A stretch of 11,072 nt of DNA, from NCBI GenBank assembly GCA_946482045.1, contig CAMLPZ010000137.1:1-11072 (forward strand), read 5' to 3'. Below the pieces are notes generated by a model. That model was not told the DNA's origin and searched no databases. It saw only the letters and a list, made by a program, of their open reading frames with translations. The translations under genes and the position numbers were made by a program. Source of the stretch: an uncultured Asticcacaulis sp. GTDB taxonomy: Bacteria > Pseudomonadota > Alphaproteobacteria > Caulobacterales > Caulobacteraceae. Positions 1-6,465 of this stretch are shown here, in pieces. The number at the start of each line of letters is the position of its first letter. Within the stretch, counting starts at the first letter, position 1.

Positions 1-683
1 TTGAGATCCAGCCCCGGCGGCGCCTCGCCATAGGCCGCCTGGACGCGCCCGGCCTCATCCAGGCTCAGGACCAAATGCGGCTGCTCGGTCAGGACCTTGA
101 GCAGGCGTGCCCGCGCCTCCTCGCTATCAACGGCGCGCTCGGTGCGGACCCTGAGTGCCGGCAGCAGGCCGAGGCTTAGCGCCGCCAGGGTCAGAAGAAC
201 GGCGATCAGCGACAACCAGAAGCCTTCCTGTTCGTCGGGCATGTGCACGGCGCCGGACAGGCTGACCAGGGCGGCGAAAAGTCCGGCCATAAGCGACAGG
301 GCCACCCCCAGAGAAATCAGCGAACGCTGGTTGAGGACGATGGCCGCCGCCATGGGCATGGCAACCCAGATGGCCAATGGCCCAGCGATTCCACCTGTAA
401 TCGCCACGGCAGTCAGCGACGCCAGTGTCCAACCCCAAAGGAGTACGCGCCGGGTCAGGGGCGTATCGCGGTTCAACAGCGCAATGGCCCCGATGCCGGG
501 AAAGGTCATGACGACCACAGCCGCCAGTACGAACAGCGACGCCGGCAGGAACAAGAGCCCGACCAGCCCCAGCAGCAGACAGCCCGACCAACCGAGATGC
601 CAGGCGATGACGGCCGCGCCCACACCTCCGCCTTCGGGGCGGAATGTGCTCGAATCGTTCGAGAAATAGGACTTGAGCGACAA
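1..683 (-). CDS. Membrane sensor protein, N-terminal part (probable sensor histidine kinase), partial
   Basis: This minus-strand frame is open from 683 to the window edge, giving about 227 N-terminal residues. I see five or six hydrophobic segments between residues 30 and 180, with little hydrophilic sequence between them. After them comes a charged helix (about 180-195, RVRTERAVDSEEARARLLKVL) and what looks like the start of a PAS domain (EQPHLVLSLDEAGRVQAAYG). A polytopic membrane module, a linker helix and then PAS is the layout of many alphaproteobacterial sensor kinases, including DivJ-type cell-cycle kinases. The kinase domain would lie outside the window, so kinase activity is inferred. 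The start chosen is TTG at 683 (MSLKSYFSND). No ATG exists between the upstream in-frame stop and the first membrane segment, and a second TTG lies eight codons upstream. The ribosome-binding site is weak, so the start is uncertain. A DivJ identity is possible but not shown, so no symbol is given. Confidence 0.68.
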   Translation of the reverse strand, partial: MSLKSYFSNDSSTFRPEGGGVGAAVIAWHLGWSGCLLLGLVGLLFLPASLFVLAAVVVMTFPGIGAIALLNRDTPLTRRVLLWGWTLASLTAVAITGGIAGPLAIWVAMPMAAAIVLNQRSLISLGVALSLMAGLFAALVSLSGAVHMPDEQEGFWLSLIAVLLTLAALSLGLLPALRVRTERAVDSEEARARLLKVLTEQPHLVLSLDEAGRVQAAYGEAPPGLDL

Positions 684-1264
684 GCGGAAAACTCTGTTCG
701 TTGGCAAACCCTTGTATTTTAGCTGGATTCCGTCCCGTTACGAAACTTATCGCGCCGCAAGGGAGAAATAGCGCAGGGTGATCGCTGAAACGGTACGCTT
801 CTTATACAGCCGCAGGCTGTAGCTATCATGCGCGACCCCTCGCCACCGCACACAATTTACACCTGATTTAGCCGTAATTCATGTTGGCGAGACGCAGGGC
901 TTAGGGATTCCCATCTCAGGGGTAGAAATCTTTACGTTCCAATATCTTCGCACAGACTTTCGGATATCCAATGTTATCCCAATACCGCCACAACCGGCAC
1001 GGAACTGTTCTATTATGGCAAAAGTTAGCCCGCAATAGGTCAAACCACATCGCACTCTTATAAGTTTCGGCGCATCAATCAGGGCTCTGCGAAGGCAAGT
1101 CTGCGGGCGGACAGGTCCATGACCTCCCGGCGACCGAACCCGTCCGCCCAATGCGCCAGAATGGTACAGACATGCCGCGCAGAACGGGAATATGCCGCGA
1201 AACATAGCGGCCGTGGTGCTGATAACCAACATCAGCGCGCGTTTTTCAGGGCTGGAAAGCAAAA
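684..1264. other. Non-coding stretch of about 580 bases with two inverted-repeat structures
   Basis: I find no frame here with convincing codon use, a ribosome-binding site and protein-like content. The longest minus-strand frame (879-1310) has low-complexity, atypical residues and no recognisable motif. Two structures stand out. One is a perfect 7-base inverted repeat at 805-821 (TACAGCC, loop GCA, GGCTGTA). The other is a nested structure at 1105-1149, listed separately. The region should contain the promoter of the minus-strand sensor gene and that of the small plus-strand membrane protein genes. I could not place either with confidence. Confidence 0.5.
1105..1149 (+). other. Compact nested stem structure, possible structured RNA or leader
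   Basis: An outer perfect 8-base stem (GGGCGGAC at 1105-1112 with GTCCGCCC at 1142-1149) encloses a perfect 5-base hairpin (AGGTC at 1113-1117, loop CAT, GACCT at 1121-1125) that stacks directly on it. It also encloses a weak CGG-CGA-CCG hairpin near 1128-1136. Together these would form a small three-way junction. There is no U-tract, so it does not look like an intrinsic terminator. It lies about 115 bases upstream of the first small membrane protein gene and could be a leader element. I do not recognise it as a known RNA family, and a chance structure in GC-rich DNA is possible. Confidence 0.3.
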
Positions 1265-1453
1265 ATGGATACAATTGTCGAAACCACTCAAGTCGTGGCT
1301 GTGCTGGCACTCCTGCCGATTATCCTTGTGTGCCTGCTGATTATGGAACCCTTTGACCACATCCGTCTTCGGATGCCTCGATGGCCCCGGGTGCGTGTGG
1401 CACGGCAAAAGGCCACCCGGACGCGTCCGGCAATGGAGTCCGAACTGGCGTAA
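1265..1453 (+). CDS. Small single-pass membrane protein, 62 aa, unknown function
   Basis: A 62-residue product starts at ATG 1265. A purine-rich GGAAAG five bases upstream serves as a plausible ribosome-binding site. Residues 9-27 form one hydrophobic segment (VVAVLALLPIILVCLLIME), preceded by a short acidic N-terminus (MDTIVETT) and followed by a strongly basic tail (HIRLRMPRWPRVRVARQK). By the positive-inside rule the tail should be cytoplasmic. The core resembles that of the next gene (ALLP followed by hydrophobic residues and LV). The two are 40 bases apart on the same strand and probably co-transcribed. I do not recognise the family. It could be a small regulator or a membrane toxin-like peptide, but nothing in the sequence decides this. 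Confidence 0.5.
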   Translation: MDTIVETTQVVAVLALLPIILVCLLIMEPFDHIRLRMPRWPRVRVARQKATRTRPAMESELA

Positions 1454-1493
1454 AATTTGCTGTGCTTCCCCGCATAACCGTGGAGGAACCGAA

Positions 1494-1607
1494 ATGACAA
1501 CGGTATTGGATATCGCGCGCGGCGTGGCGCTCTTGCCCCTGGCACTCGTTCTGGCGCTCTTCCTGGGCGTTCGGGAGATGGTTAGCAAGCGCGGCCAGCC
1601 AGCGTAG
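1494..1607 (+). CDS. Very small single-pass membrane protein, 37 aa, unknown function
   Basis: ATG 1494 is preceded by a very good ribosome-binding site, GGAGG at 1482-1486, with seven bases between. This strongly supports translation despite the size. The 37-residue product has an amphipathic start (MTTVLDIARG), a hydrophobic core at about residues 11-27 (VALLPLALVLALFLGVR) and a short basic end (REMVSKRGQPA). The core shares the ALLP-xx-LV pattern and overall layout with the 62-residue protein just upstream, which suggests an old tandem duplication. A start at 1353 in the same frame has no membrane-protein character before the core and no good ribosome-binding site, so I reject it. Function is unknown. 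Confidence 0.58.
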   Translation: MTTVLDIARGVALLPLALVLALFLGVREMVSKRGQPA

Positions 1608-1664
1608 TCTTTCGATAAACCTTTATATCTCCAGTCAGGTCCAGTTCTATTTGCGCTGCGACAC

Positions 1665-1749
1665 GACGGTGGGATTGGCTCCGCTACGCTTCGCCGAACT
1701 CGCAAGATGTGGTCACATCTTGCTCGTTTCGAACCCAGTGGGTTCGAAA
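1665..1749. repeat. tRNA-adjacent dyad repeat element with tRNA-like segments
   Basis: Two perfect inverted repeats sit side by side: GCAAGATGTG/CACATCTTGC at 1702-1723 (2-base spacer) and TTTCGAACCC/GGGTTCGAAA at 1727-1749 (3-base spacer). The element begins with GACGGTGGGATT (1665-1676), an exact 12-base copy of the 3' end of the neighbouring tRNA-Ser (1816-1827). The second dyad contains TTCGAACCCA, the tRNA T-arm sequence also found at 1826-1835. I recall similar sequence beside tRNA-Ser genes in other alphaproteobacteria, where it produces spurious protein annotations. It looks like a tRNA-derived or tRNA-targeting repeat. It has no transposase or integrase partner here. Confidence 0.55.
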
Positions 1750-1769
1750 AGACCGCCGGCTCCGGAATC

Positions 1770-1806
1770 AAAAAAGCCAGGCATCCGCTGGATGCCTGGC
1801 TTTTTT
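1770..1806 (-). terminator. Strong intrinsic terminator downstream of tRNA-Ser
   Basis: A perfect 11-base stem (GCCAGGCATCC at 1776-1786 with GGATGCCTGGC at 1790-1800) with a 3-base loop is flanked by A6 at 1770-1775 and T6 at 1801-1806. The T-tract follows the stem on either strand, so it can act in both directions. On the minus strand it lies three bases past the encoded CCA end of tRNA-Ser, which makes it the tRNA terminator. On the plus strand it could stop read-through from the small membrane protein genes. Confidence 0.88.
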
Positions 1807-1808
1807 GA

Positions 1809-1899
1809 TGGCGGAGACGGTGGGATTCGAACCCACGGTACCCTTTTGGGGTACGCTCATTTAGCAAACGAGTACCTTCGGCCTCTCGGTCACGTCTCC
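1809..1899 (-). tRNA. tRNA-Ser(GCU), CCA encoded
   Basis: Read on the minus strand, the 91-base gene folds into a complete class II cloverleaf. The acceptor stem is GGAGACG/CGTCTCC. The anticodon stem is CTCGT/ATGAG with loop TTGCTAA and anticodon GCT (plus-strand bases 1863-1865). The long variable arm is GTACCC/GGGTAC with an A-rich loop, as expected for serine. The T-arm is GTGGG-TTCGAAT-CCCAC. The discriminator is G and CCA is encoded at 1809-1811. It should read AGC and AGU serine codons. A strong terminator follows directly, and a possible promoter lies just upstream at 1910-1938. Confidence 0.97.
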
Positions 1900-1909
1900 G
1901 TTGCCGGCT

Positions 1910-1938
1910 TGATTAGCCAATTCCGCTTTGAAACGCAA
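1910..1938 (-). promoter_or_regulatory. Possible promoter of tRNA-Ser
   Basis: On the minus strand, TTGCGT (1933-1938) and TAATCA (1910-1915) are separated by 17 bases, and the -10-like box ends ten bases before the mature tRNA 5' end. The spacing fits a housekeeping sigma-70 promoter giving a very short leader. The -10 match is poor, so this rests mostly on position. Confidence 0.32.
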
Positions 1939-1971
1939 CGCCGAAGGCAAAAATGTTCACAGACCCAATAG

Positions 1972-2283
1972 CTAAAGGCCCAAAGTCTTGCGGACATCCC
2001 TCTGCCCCTGCGCCGCCGCCCAGACAAAGGCCACCACTTCATCGCGGATATCGTCGGCATGACCGTCCGCGACACGATAGTGATCGACCTGTCTCTCAAA
2101 ATAGTCCGTCAGCCGGTCCTCGGCACCCTCACCAAACAAATCTTCCGGAGCCAGCGCCAGGGTAATCCCTGTCAACGCCTTGACGGCGTTCAGTCGGTCG
2201 ATCGCAGCGTGACGATAGCGATCCAGAATACTGTGAAGCGTTGGCGCAAATGCCGGTTGGTCGTCCGTCCCGGTGATGCTCAT
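1972..2283 (-). CDS. Small protein of unknown function, 103 aa
   Basis: The product begins MSITGTDDQ at ATG 2283. I chose this start because AGGA sits five bases upstream. An upstream in-frame ATG at 2361 would add 26 residues that do not look like part of the same fold. The protein is soluble, acidic and mostly helical, with no membrane segment or signal peptide. Features visible are a helix rich in charged residues (SILDRYRHAAIDRLNAVKAL), a middle part with EDLFGEGAEDRL, and an end rich in D, E and V (DDIRDEVVAFVWAAAQGQRDV). I do not recognise the family. It lies upstream of tRNA-Ser on the same strand and is divergent from the hfs operon. The intergenic DNA contains a minus-strand terminator, which suggests control by transcription read-through. 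Confidence 0.6.
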   Translation of the reverse strand: MSITGTDDQPAFAPTLHSILDRYRHAAIDRLNAVKALTGITLALAPEDLFGEGAEDRLTDYFERQVDHYRVADGHADDIRDEVVAFVWAAAQGQRDVRKTLGL

Positions 2284-2408
2284 GAAAGTCCTGCGATACT
2301 GTTGACGTGAACGTAAGACTAGCTCCGCCGGCATAAGAACGGCGTTCGAATCGCGCTTCATTTCCGAAAATTCCGTACCAAGCCCCGGAAAAACCTCGCG
2401 CCCGCCAT

Positions 2409-2433
2409 AAAAAAGACCGGCTGTTAACCGGCC
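2409..2433 (-). terminator. Intrinsic terminator pointing into the minus-strand gene
   Basis: On the minus strand, GGCCGGTT pairs with AGCCGGTC across a 3-base loop (plus-strand 2415-2433, with two wobble pairs) and is followed by six T residues (2409-2414). No T-tract follows on the plus strand, so it acts only on leftward transcription. It lies between the divergent 103-residue gene and hfsE. It may stop antisense transcripts from inside hfsE, or be an attenuator in a long leader of the leftward gene. Confidence 0.55.
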
Positions 2434-2438
2434 CCTAA

Positions 2439-4022
2439 ATGCATTCGGTTATGCTGGGCGCAGGACAGAACGCCCTTAAGAGCATAGCCAGAATGAACGC
2501 CGCCGTACCTCCAGACAGGCTCGCCCAAGCCATCCTCGCCGATTCCACCGCCGACGCCGTGCTGCCAAAGACCGGCCGCGACCGCCGCGGGCCCTTCCGT
2601 CCGGAAAGGCTTCTCTCGGCGCGGCAACGCGGCGACGGCGACATGTATGTGCGCCTGTTCCGCGCCATTGATGGCTTGGCTGTCCTTGGGACCACGGCTG
2701 CCTGCGCCGTAACCGTCCTGCCTTCGGGGCTCCTGGCGGCGCCGCTTGGCAACGTCCTGCCATTCGTAGCGGGTGTGTTGGTCCTGGCCTGGGTCCTGCC
2801 TGCGCTCAACCTTTATCGTTTCGGCCGCAAGGAAGGCTTGCCCGTCCACCTGGCACGTCTGACCGGCGCCTTCGCCGCCGCCTTTATCGCCGCGTGGGCC
2901 ATGAGCTACCTGGCGCCCGATGCGGCTGTGTCCGCCCTCCTGCCCGGCTGGGTGGGCCTGAGCCTGGCCCTCGTCGCCGGCCTGCACATCGTCTGGTGGG
3001 GCTTCATCCAGCGCTGGCGCCGCCTCGGCAAGCTGACGCCCTCCATCGTCATCGTCGGTGCGACAAAGCACGCCCATAAGCTGATCGAAGCCGCCAAGGC
3101 CGCAGGCGACGTCAATGTCCTCGGCATCTTCGACGATCGCCTGGCGCGCAATCCGGACGCGGTGGCCGGCGTGCCGGTGCTGGGCGATGTCCAGTCGTTG
3201 CTGGGCCACAAGATCACGCCATATGTCGATCAGATCGTCGTCGCGCTTGACACCACCGCCCGGACGCGCGTCCGCGCCATCGTCGAAAAGCTGCGCGCCC
3301 TGCCCAACGAAGTCGCTCTTTTTGTCGATGTTGAAACCGAAAAAGACGTGAAGACCGCCTGGTCGCGTGTCGCCGATATGCCCCTGGCGCGCGTATCCGG
3401 CGTCGCCAGCGACAGCCGCAAGGCCCTGGTCAAACGCGCCGCCGACATCGTCATCGGCACGATTGCCCTTATTGCCTTCTCGCCGATCATGCTGGCCGTG
3501 GCCGTCATGATCAAGCTCGACAGCCCCGGCCCCATCTTCTTCCGCCAGCGCCGCCACGGCTTCAACAACGAAGCCATCATGGTGTGGAAGTTCCGGTCGA
3601 TGTACACTCACCTGACGGACCACACCGCTGCGCAGCAGGTCACCAAGGGCGATCCGCGCGTCACCAAGGTCGGCCGATTCATCCGCAAGACCTCAATTGA
3701 CGAACTGCCTCAGCTGTTCAACGTGCTTATGGGCGAAATGTCGCTGGTCGGCCCCCGCCCTCACGCCATCGGCATGAAGACGGGCTCGGAAGAAAGCGCG
3801 CAACTGGTCGCCGAATATGCCTGGCGCCACCGCATGAAACCGGGCGTCACCGGCTGGGCCGCCATCCACGGTTCGCGGGGCCCGATGGATACGCCAGAGG
3901 ACGTCAGGCGCCGCATCGCCCTGGATGTCGAATATATCGAGCGCCAGTCGCTGTGGCTTGACTTGCGCATCATGGCGATGACAATTCCCTGCCTGCTTGG
4001 CGATGCCAAGACGGTGCGTTGA
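2439..4022 (+). CDS. hfsE: Undecaprenyl-phosphate sugar-phosphate transferase HfsE, holdfast initiating enzyme
   Basis: This is a polyisoprenyl-phosphate hexose-1-phosphate transferase (WbaP/WcaJ class), which places the first sugar phosphate on undecaprenyl phosphate at the inner membrane. The N-terminal half has about four membrane segments (residues 75-190). A Rossmann-like CoA-binding fold follows from about residue 201 (PSIVIVGATKHAHKLIEAA). The bacterial sugar transferase domain runs from about residue 331 to the end, starting with a membrane hairpin (ADIVIGTIALIAFSP) and followed by PGPIFFRQRRHG, VWKFRSM, TSIDELPQLFNVL, MSLVGPRPH and KPGVTGW. These are the family's catalytic-core signatures. 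It is first in an apparent hfsE-F-G-H operon, which supports the symbol. The start is uncertain. ATG 2439 has no ribosome-binding site. ATG 2493 (MNAAVPPDRL) is where GC-rich third positions become consistent, and 2643 (MYVRLFRA) lies at the edge of the membrane domain. Confidence 0.9.
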   Translation: MHSVMLGAGQNALKSIARMNAAVPPDRLAQAILADSTADAVLPKTGRDRRGPFRPERLLSARQRGDGDMYVRLFRAIDGLAVLGTTAACAVTVLPSGLLAAPLGNVLPFVAGVLVLAWVLPALNLYRFGRKEGLPVHLARLTGAFAAAFIAAWAMSYLAPDAAVSALLPGWVGLSLALVAGLHIVWWGFIQRWRRLGKLTPSIVIVGATKHAHKLIEAAKAAGDVNVLGIFDDRLARNPDAVAGVPVLGDVQSLLGHKITPYVDQIVVALDTTARTRVRAIVEKLRALPNEVALFVDVETEKDVKTAWSRVADMPLARVSGVASDSRKALVKRAADIVIGTIALIAFSPIMLAVAVMIKLDSPGPIFFRQRRHGFNNEAIMVWKFRSMYTHLTDHTAAQQVTKGDPRVTKVGRFIRKTSIDELPQLFNVLMGEMSLVGPRPHAIGMKTGSEESAQLVAEYAWRHRMKPGVTGWAAIHGSRGPMDTPEDVRRRIALDVEYIERQSLWLDLRIMAMTIPCLLGDAKTVR

Positions 4023-4093
4023 TTATGCCGAAGCCTATGGCCGCACCACGCCCGTGCGTGCGGACACGACCGTAATCAAGGACAACTTCGCAG

Positions 4094-5545
4094 ATGTTTT
4101 TCAAAGGCTTATGGGGATATCTTCCTGCGAATATCCTGCAGGGCGTCGTCGGTTTCGCGACCCTCATGGTCTTTACGCGTCTGCTGACACCTGAAGAGTA
4201 CGGTCAATACGCCCTGGCCTTCGGTGTCACCACCCTGGCCCAGACCCTTTTCTTCACCTGGATCGAAGCCGCCATGGCGCGCTTCTACGTCGCGGAATCG
4301 CGCGACGATCCGGCCGCTCCCTGCCTCTACGGTACGCTGTGGCGGCTCTACGCCTGGGTGTTCGCGGGGTTCGCCGTGATCTGCGCCGTCGGCCTGTGGC
4401 TATGGCCGGGCAATGGCGCGCTTAAGGTCGCCATCGGCTTCGGCCTTGCGACCACCGTGTTCAGGTCCCTGATCAAGGCCGTGCAGGAACAACGCCGCGC
4501 CGAGGGCCGCGTCGGTCAGGCATCAATGATTGACATGGCTCAGACCGCGGGTGGTTTCGCCATCGGCGTCATCTGCGCTTTGGCCGGTCTGGGTGGCGGA
4601 TCGCCTGTGCTCGGCGTCGGACTGATCGCGCTTTTGACCCTGCCGCTGTTTGCGCGCGAAGACCTGGGCCGCGCCCTCAAAGGCGTGTTCGATCCCGCGC
4701 GTGCCCGCGCCTACGCCCGGTATGGCATTCCGGTGTCGCTCAGCCTGATCCTGACCCTGGCTCTTTATACGGTCGACCGCTTCCTGATCGCCGGCTTCCT
4801 CAACGAAGCCGAAGCCGGCGCCTATCACGCGGGTTACAGCCTTGCCTCGCGCATCCTCGATGTCCTGTTTATCTGGCTGGGCGCCGCCGGCGGCCCCGCC
4901 ATGGTACATGCGCTTGAAACCGGCGGTACGTCCGCGCTGCGCGACAATGCGCGTGAGCAGATCAGGACCATGGCATTCATCATGTTCCCGGCTACGGGCG
5001 GCCTGATCATGGTGGCGCCGGCCTTCGGCACGCTGATGATCGGCGAGGCCTTGCGCCAGGACGCGCTCAGCGTCACCGCCCTGATCAGCCTTGGCGCCCT
5101 GTTTTCGGGTCTCAACACCTACTACTTCCTTCAGGCCTTCACCCTGGCCAAGACGACACGTCTTCTGGTCGCGGCCATGGCCGTGCCTGCGGTCAGCAAT
5201 ATTGCTCTCAACCTGGCTCTCATCCCGGCTATGGGCCTGACGGGTGCTGCGCTCGCCAGTACGCTCAGCTTCGGGCTTGGCATCGTGGCCTCGTGGCTGC
5301 TGGGCCGCAAGGCGCTGACCCTGCCTGTGCCATGGCTCGACCTGTTCACCATGGCGGCCTGCACCGTCTTCATGATGGCTGTGGTCTCTCTGGTTCCCAC
5401 GACGGGCCAGCCAATCGATCTGGTCACACAGGCAGCTTGCGGCGGCATTGTCTATGCCGGACTGGCGTGGCTGCTTGATCTCAACGACACCCGCGCCCTG
5501 ACGGGACGCATTTATCAACGGTTGACAAAAAGGGTTACGGCATGA
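4094..5545 (+). CDS. hfsF: Holdfast polysaccharide flippase HfsF (Wzx-type)
   Basis: A 483-residue hydrophobic protein with about 12 to 14 membrane segments and no signal peptide, the size and layout of Wzx-type oligosaccharide flippases of the MOP/MATE superfamily. Its role would be to move the undecaprenyl-linked repeat unit to the periplasmic face. The N-terminus has the typical flippase opening (FFKGLWGYLPANILQGVVGF, then FTRLLTPEEYGQYALAFG). The L-T-P-x-E-Y-G-x-Y motif is a hallmark of the family. The middle contains LYTVDRFLIAGFLNEAEAGAY, a second signature. ATG 4094 is preceded by AAGGA about 11 bases away. It follows hfsE after 71 bases and overlaps hfsG by four bases (ATGA), so it is likely translationally coupled to hfsG. 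The symbol rests on family plus gene order. Confidence 0.88.
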   Translation: MFFKGLWGYLPANILQGVVGFATLMVFTRLLTPEEYGQYALAFGVTTLAQTLFFTWIEAAMARFYVAESRDDPAAPCLYGTLWRLYAWVFAGFAVICAVGLWLWPGNGALKVAIGFGLATTVFRSLIKAVQEQRRAEGRVGQASMIDMAQTAGGFAIGVICALAGLGGGSPVLGVGLIALLTLPLFAREDLGRALKGVFDPARARAYARYGIPVSLSLILTLALYTVDRFLIAGFLNEAEAGAYHAGYSLASRILDVLFIWLGAAGGPAMVHALETGGTSALRDNAREQIRTMAFIMFPATGGLIMVAPAFGTLMIGEALRQDALSVTALISLGALFSGLNTYYFLQAFTLAKTTRLLVAAMAVPAVSNIALNLALIPAMGLTGAALASTLSFGLGIVASWLLGRKALTLPVPWLDLFTMAACTVFMMAVVSLVPTTGQPIDLVTQAACGGIVYAGLAWLLDLNDTRALTGRIYQRLTKRVTA

Positions 5546-6465
5546 CCGAGGCCTTACCCTTCCACAATGTAGCCTTTGAGACCGCGGCGCCGCGCCTGTC
5601 GGTGCTGATCCCGTTCTATAAAGAAAGCCCGCTGGCGCTCCTGCAGGCACTTGTTACCCGCGATCCACACGAGATCGAGGTTATACTGATCGACGATGGA
5701 TCTAACCGTCCCGACATCACGGCCGAGGTCCGCGCCTTCATCACCGGCTCGGCTTTGGCCTGCGAACTGATCACGCTCGTTGAGAACCAAGGCCGGTCGC
5801 GTGGCCGCAACCGTCTGACCGAAGCGGCACGCGGCGGCCATTTCCTGTTCCTCGATTCCGACATGCTGCCGGATGGTCCGGAATTTCTCGACACCTGGCT
5901 CAATGCGGCGCGACGCGGCGCCGCTGTCGTCTTCGGCGGGTTTTCACTGCGTCAGGCGCCGGCCGATCCGGCCTTTGACGTCCATCGCGCACTGGCCGGC
6001 CACAGTGACTGCCTGAACGCCGCCGAGCGCGCTTTAATGCCGGAAAAGTACGTCTTCACCTCCAACCTGCTGATCCGGCGGGATGTCTTCACCGCCGAGG
6101 GCCTGGACCCGGAATTCACCGGCTGGGGCTGGGAAGACGTCGAATGGGCCATGCGCGTCGCCGCGCGCTATCCAGTCGAACATGTGGACAATACCGCCAC
6201 GCACATGGGCCTTGACCGCCCCGAAACCCTGGCGCGCAAGTACGAACAGTCGGTCGGGAACTTCGCCCGTGTTATCAGGAAACATCCTCACGTTGTTTCG
6301 CAATATGCCAGCTATAAGGCCGCGAAATTACTGAAGTTTGTGCCGCTGCTTTCCGTCGCGCGCCCGGTCCTGAAAGCCGCTGCTTTGAGCAACGCCCTGC
6401 CCGCCCACCTGCGCGCCGGGCTTTTACGCCTCTACCGCGCCGCCCTCTATGCACAGGTGGTATGA
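5542..6465 (+). CDS. hfsG: Family 2 glycosyltransferase HfsG
   Basis: A 307-residue GT-A fold glycosyltransferase of family GT2, expected to add sugars to the lipid-linked holdfast repeat at the cytoplasmic face. Visible motifs are LSVLIPFYKE (residues 19-28, first beta strand), ILIDDGS (48-54, nucleotide-binding Asp51-Asp52), the donor-side helix GRSRGRN (84-90), FLDSDM (103-108, the metal-binding DxD) and GWGWEDVEW (194-202, candidate catalytic Glu198-Asp199). There is no predicted membrane segment, although the basic, hydrophobic C-terminal 50 residues could bind the membrane. It overlaps hfsF by four bases upstream and hfsH by four bases downstream. In Caulobacter crescentus HfsG is required for holdfast formation. 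The symbol here comes from family, size and position between flippase and deacetylase. Confidence 0.88.
   Translation: MTEALPFHNVAFETAAPRLSVLIPFYKESPLALLQALVTRDPHEIEVILIDDGSNRPDITAEVRAFITGSALACELITLVENQGRSRGRNRLTEAARGGHFLFLDSDMLPDGPEFLDTWLNAARRGAAVVFGGFSLRQAPADPAFDVHRALAGHSDCLNAAERALMPEKYVFTSNLLIRRDVFTAEGLDPEFTGWGWEDVEWAMRVAARYPVEHVDNTATHMGLDRPETLARKYEQSVGNFARVIRKHPHVVSQYASYKAAKLLKFVPLLSVARPVLKAAALSNALPAHLRAGLLRLYRAALYAQVV

Noticed and set aside
127..591. Minus-strand frame of 154 codons and overlapping plus-strand frames
   Set aside because: A different minus-strand frame, open from 683 to the window edge, has clear membrane segments and fits better.
805..821. Inverted repeat TACAGCC-GCA-GGCTGTA as a terminator
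   Set aside because: No T-tract follows on either strand, and no gene ends nearby.
879..1310. Minus-strand frame of 143 codons in the left gene-free region
   Set aside because: No ribosome-binding site, no recognisable motif and atypical residue composition. It overlaps the inverted-repeat structure.
1232..1867. Minus-strand frame of 211 codons
   Set aside because: It starts inside tRNA-Ser and spans the terminator, the repeat element and both small membrane protein genes. It has no domain-like content.
1651..1971. Plus-strand frame of 106 codons across the tRNA region
   Set aside because: It runs antisense through tRNA-Ser and its terminator. The peptide GGIRTHGTLLGYAHLANEYLR is the well-known artefact of translating a tRNA-Ser gene.
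2424..3623. Long minus-strand frame of 399 codons
   Set aside because: It is a shadow of hfsE caused by GC-rich third positions. Its composition (rich in G, D, H and Q) is typical of antisense frames.
4523..5650. Long minus-strand frame of 375 codons
   Set aside because: It is a shadow of hfsF with low-complexity, Q- and R-rich sequence and no domain.
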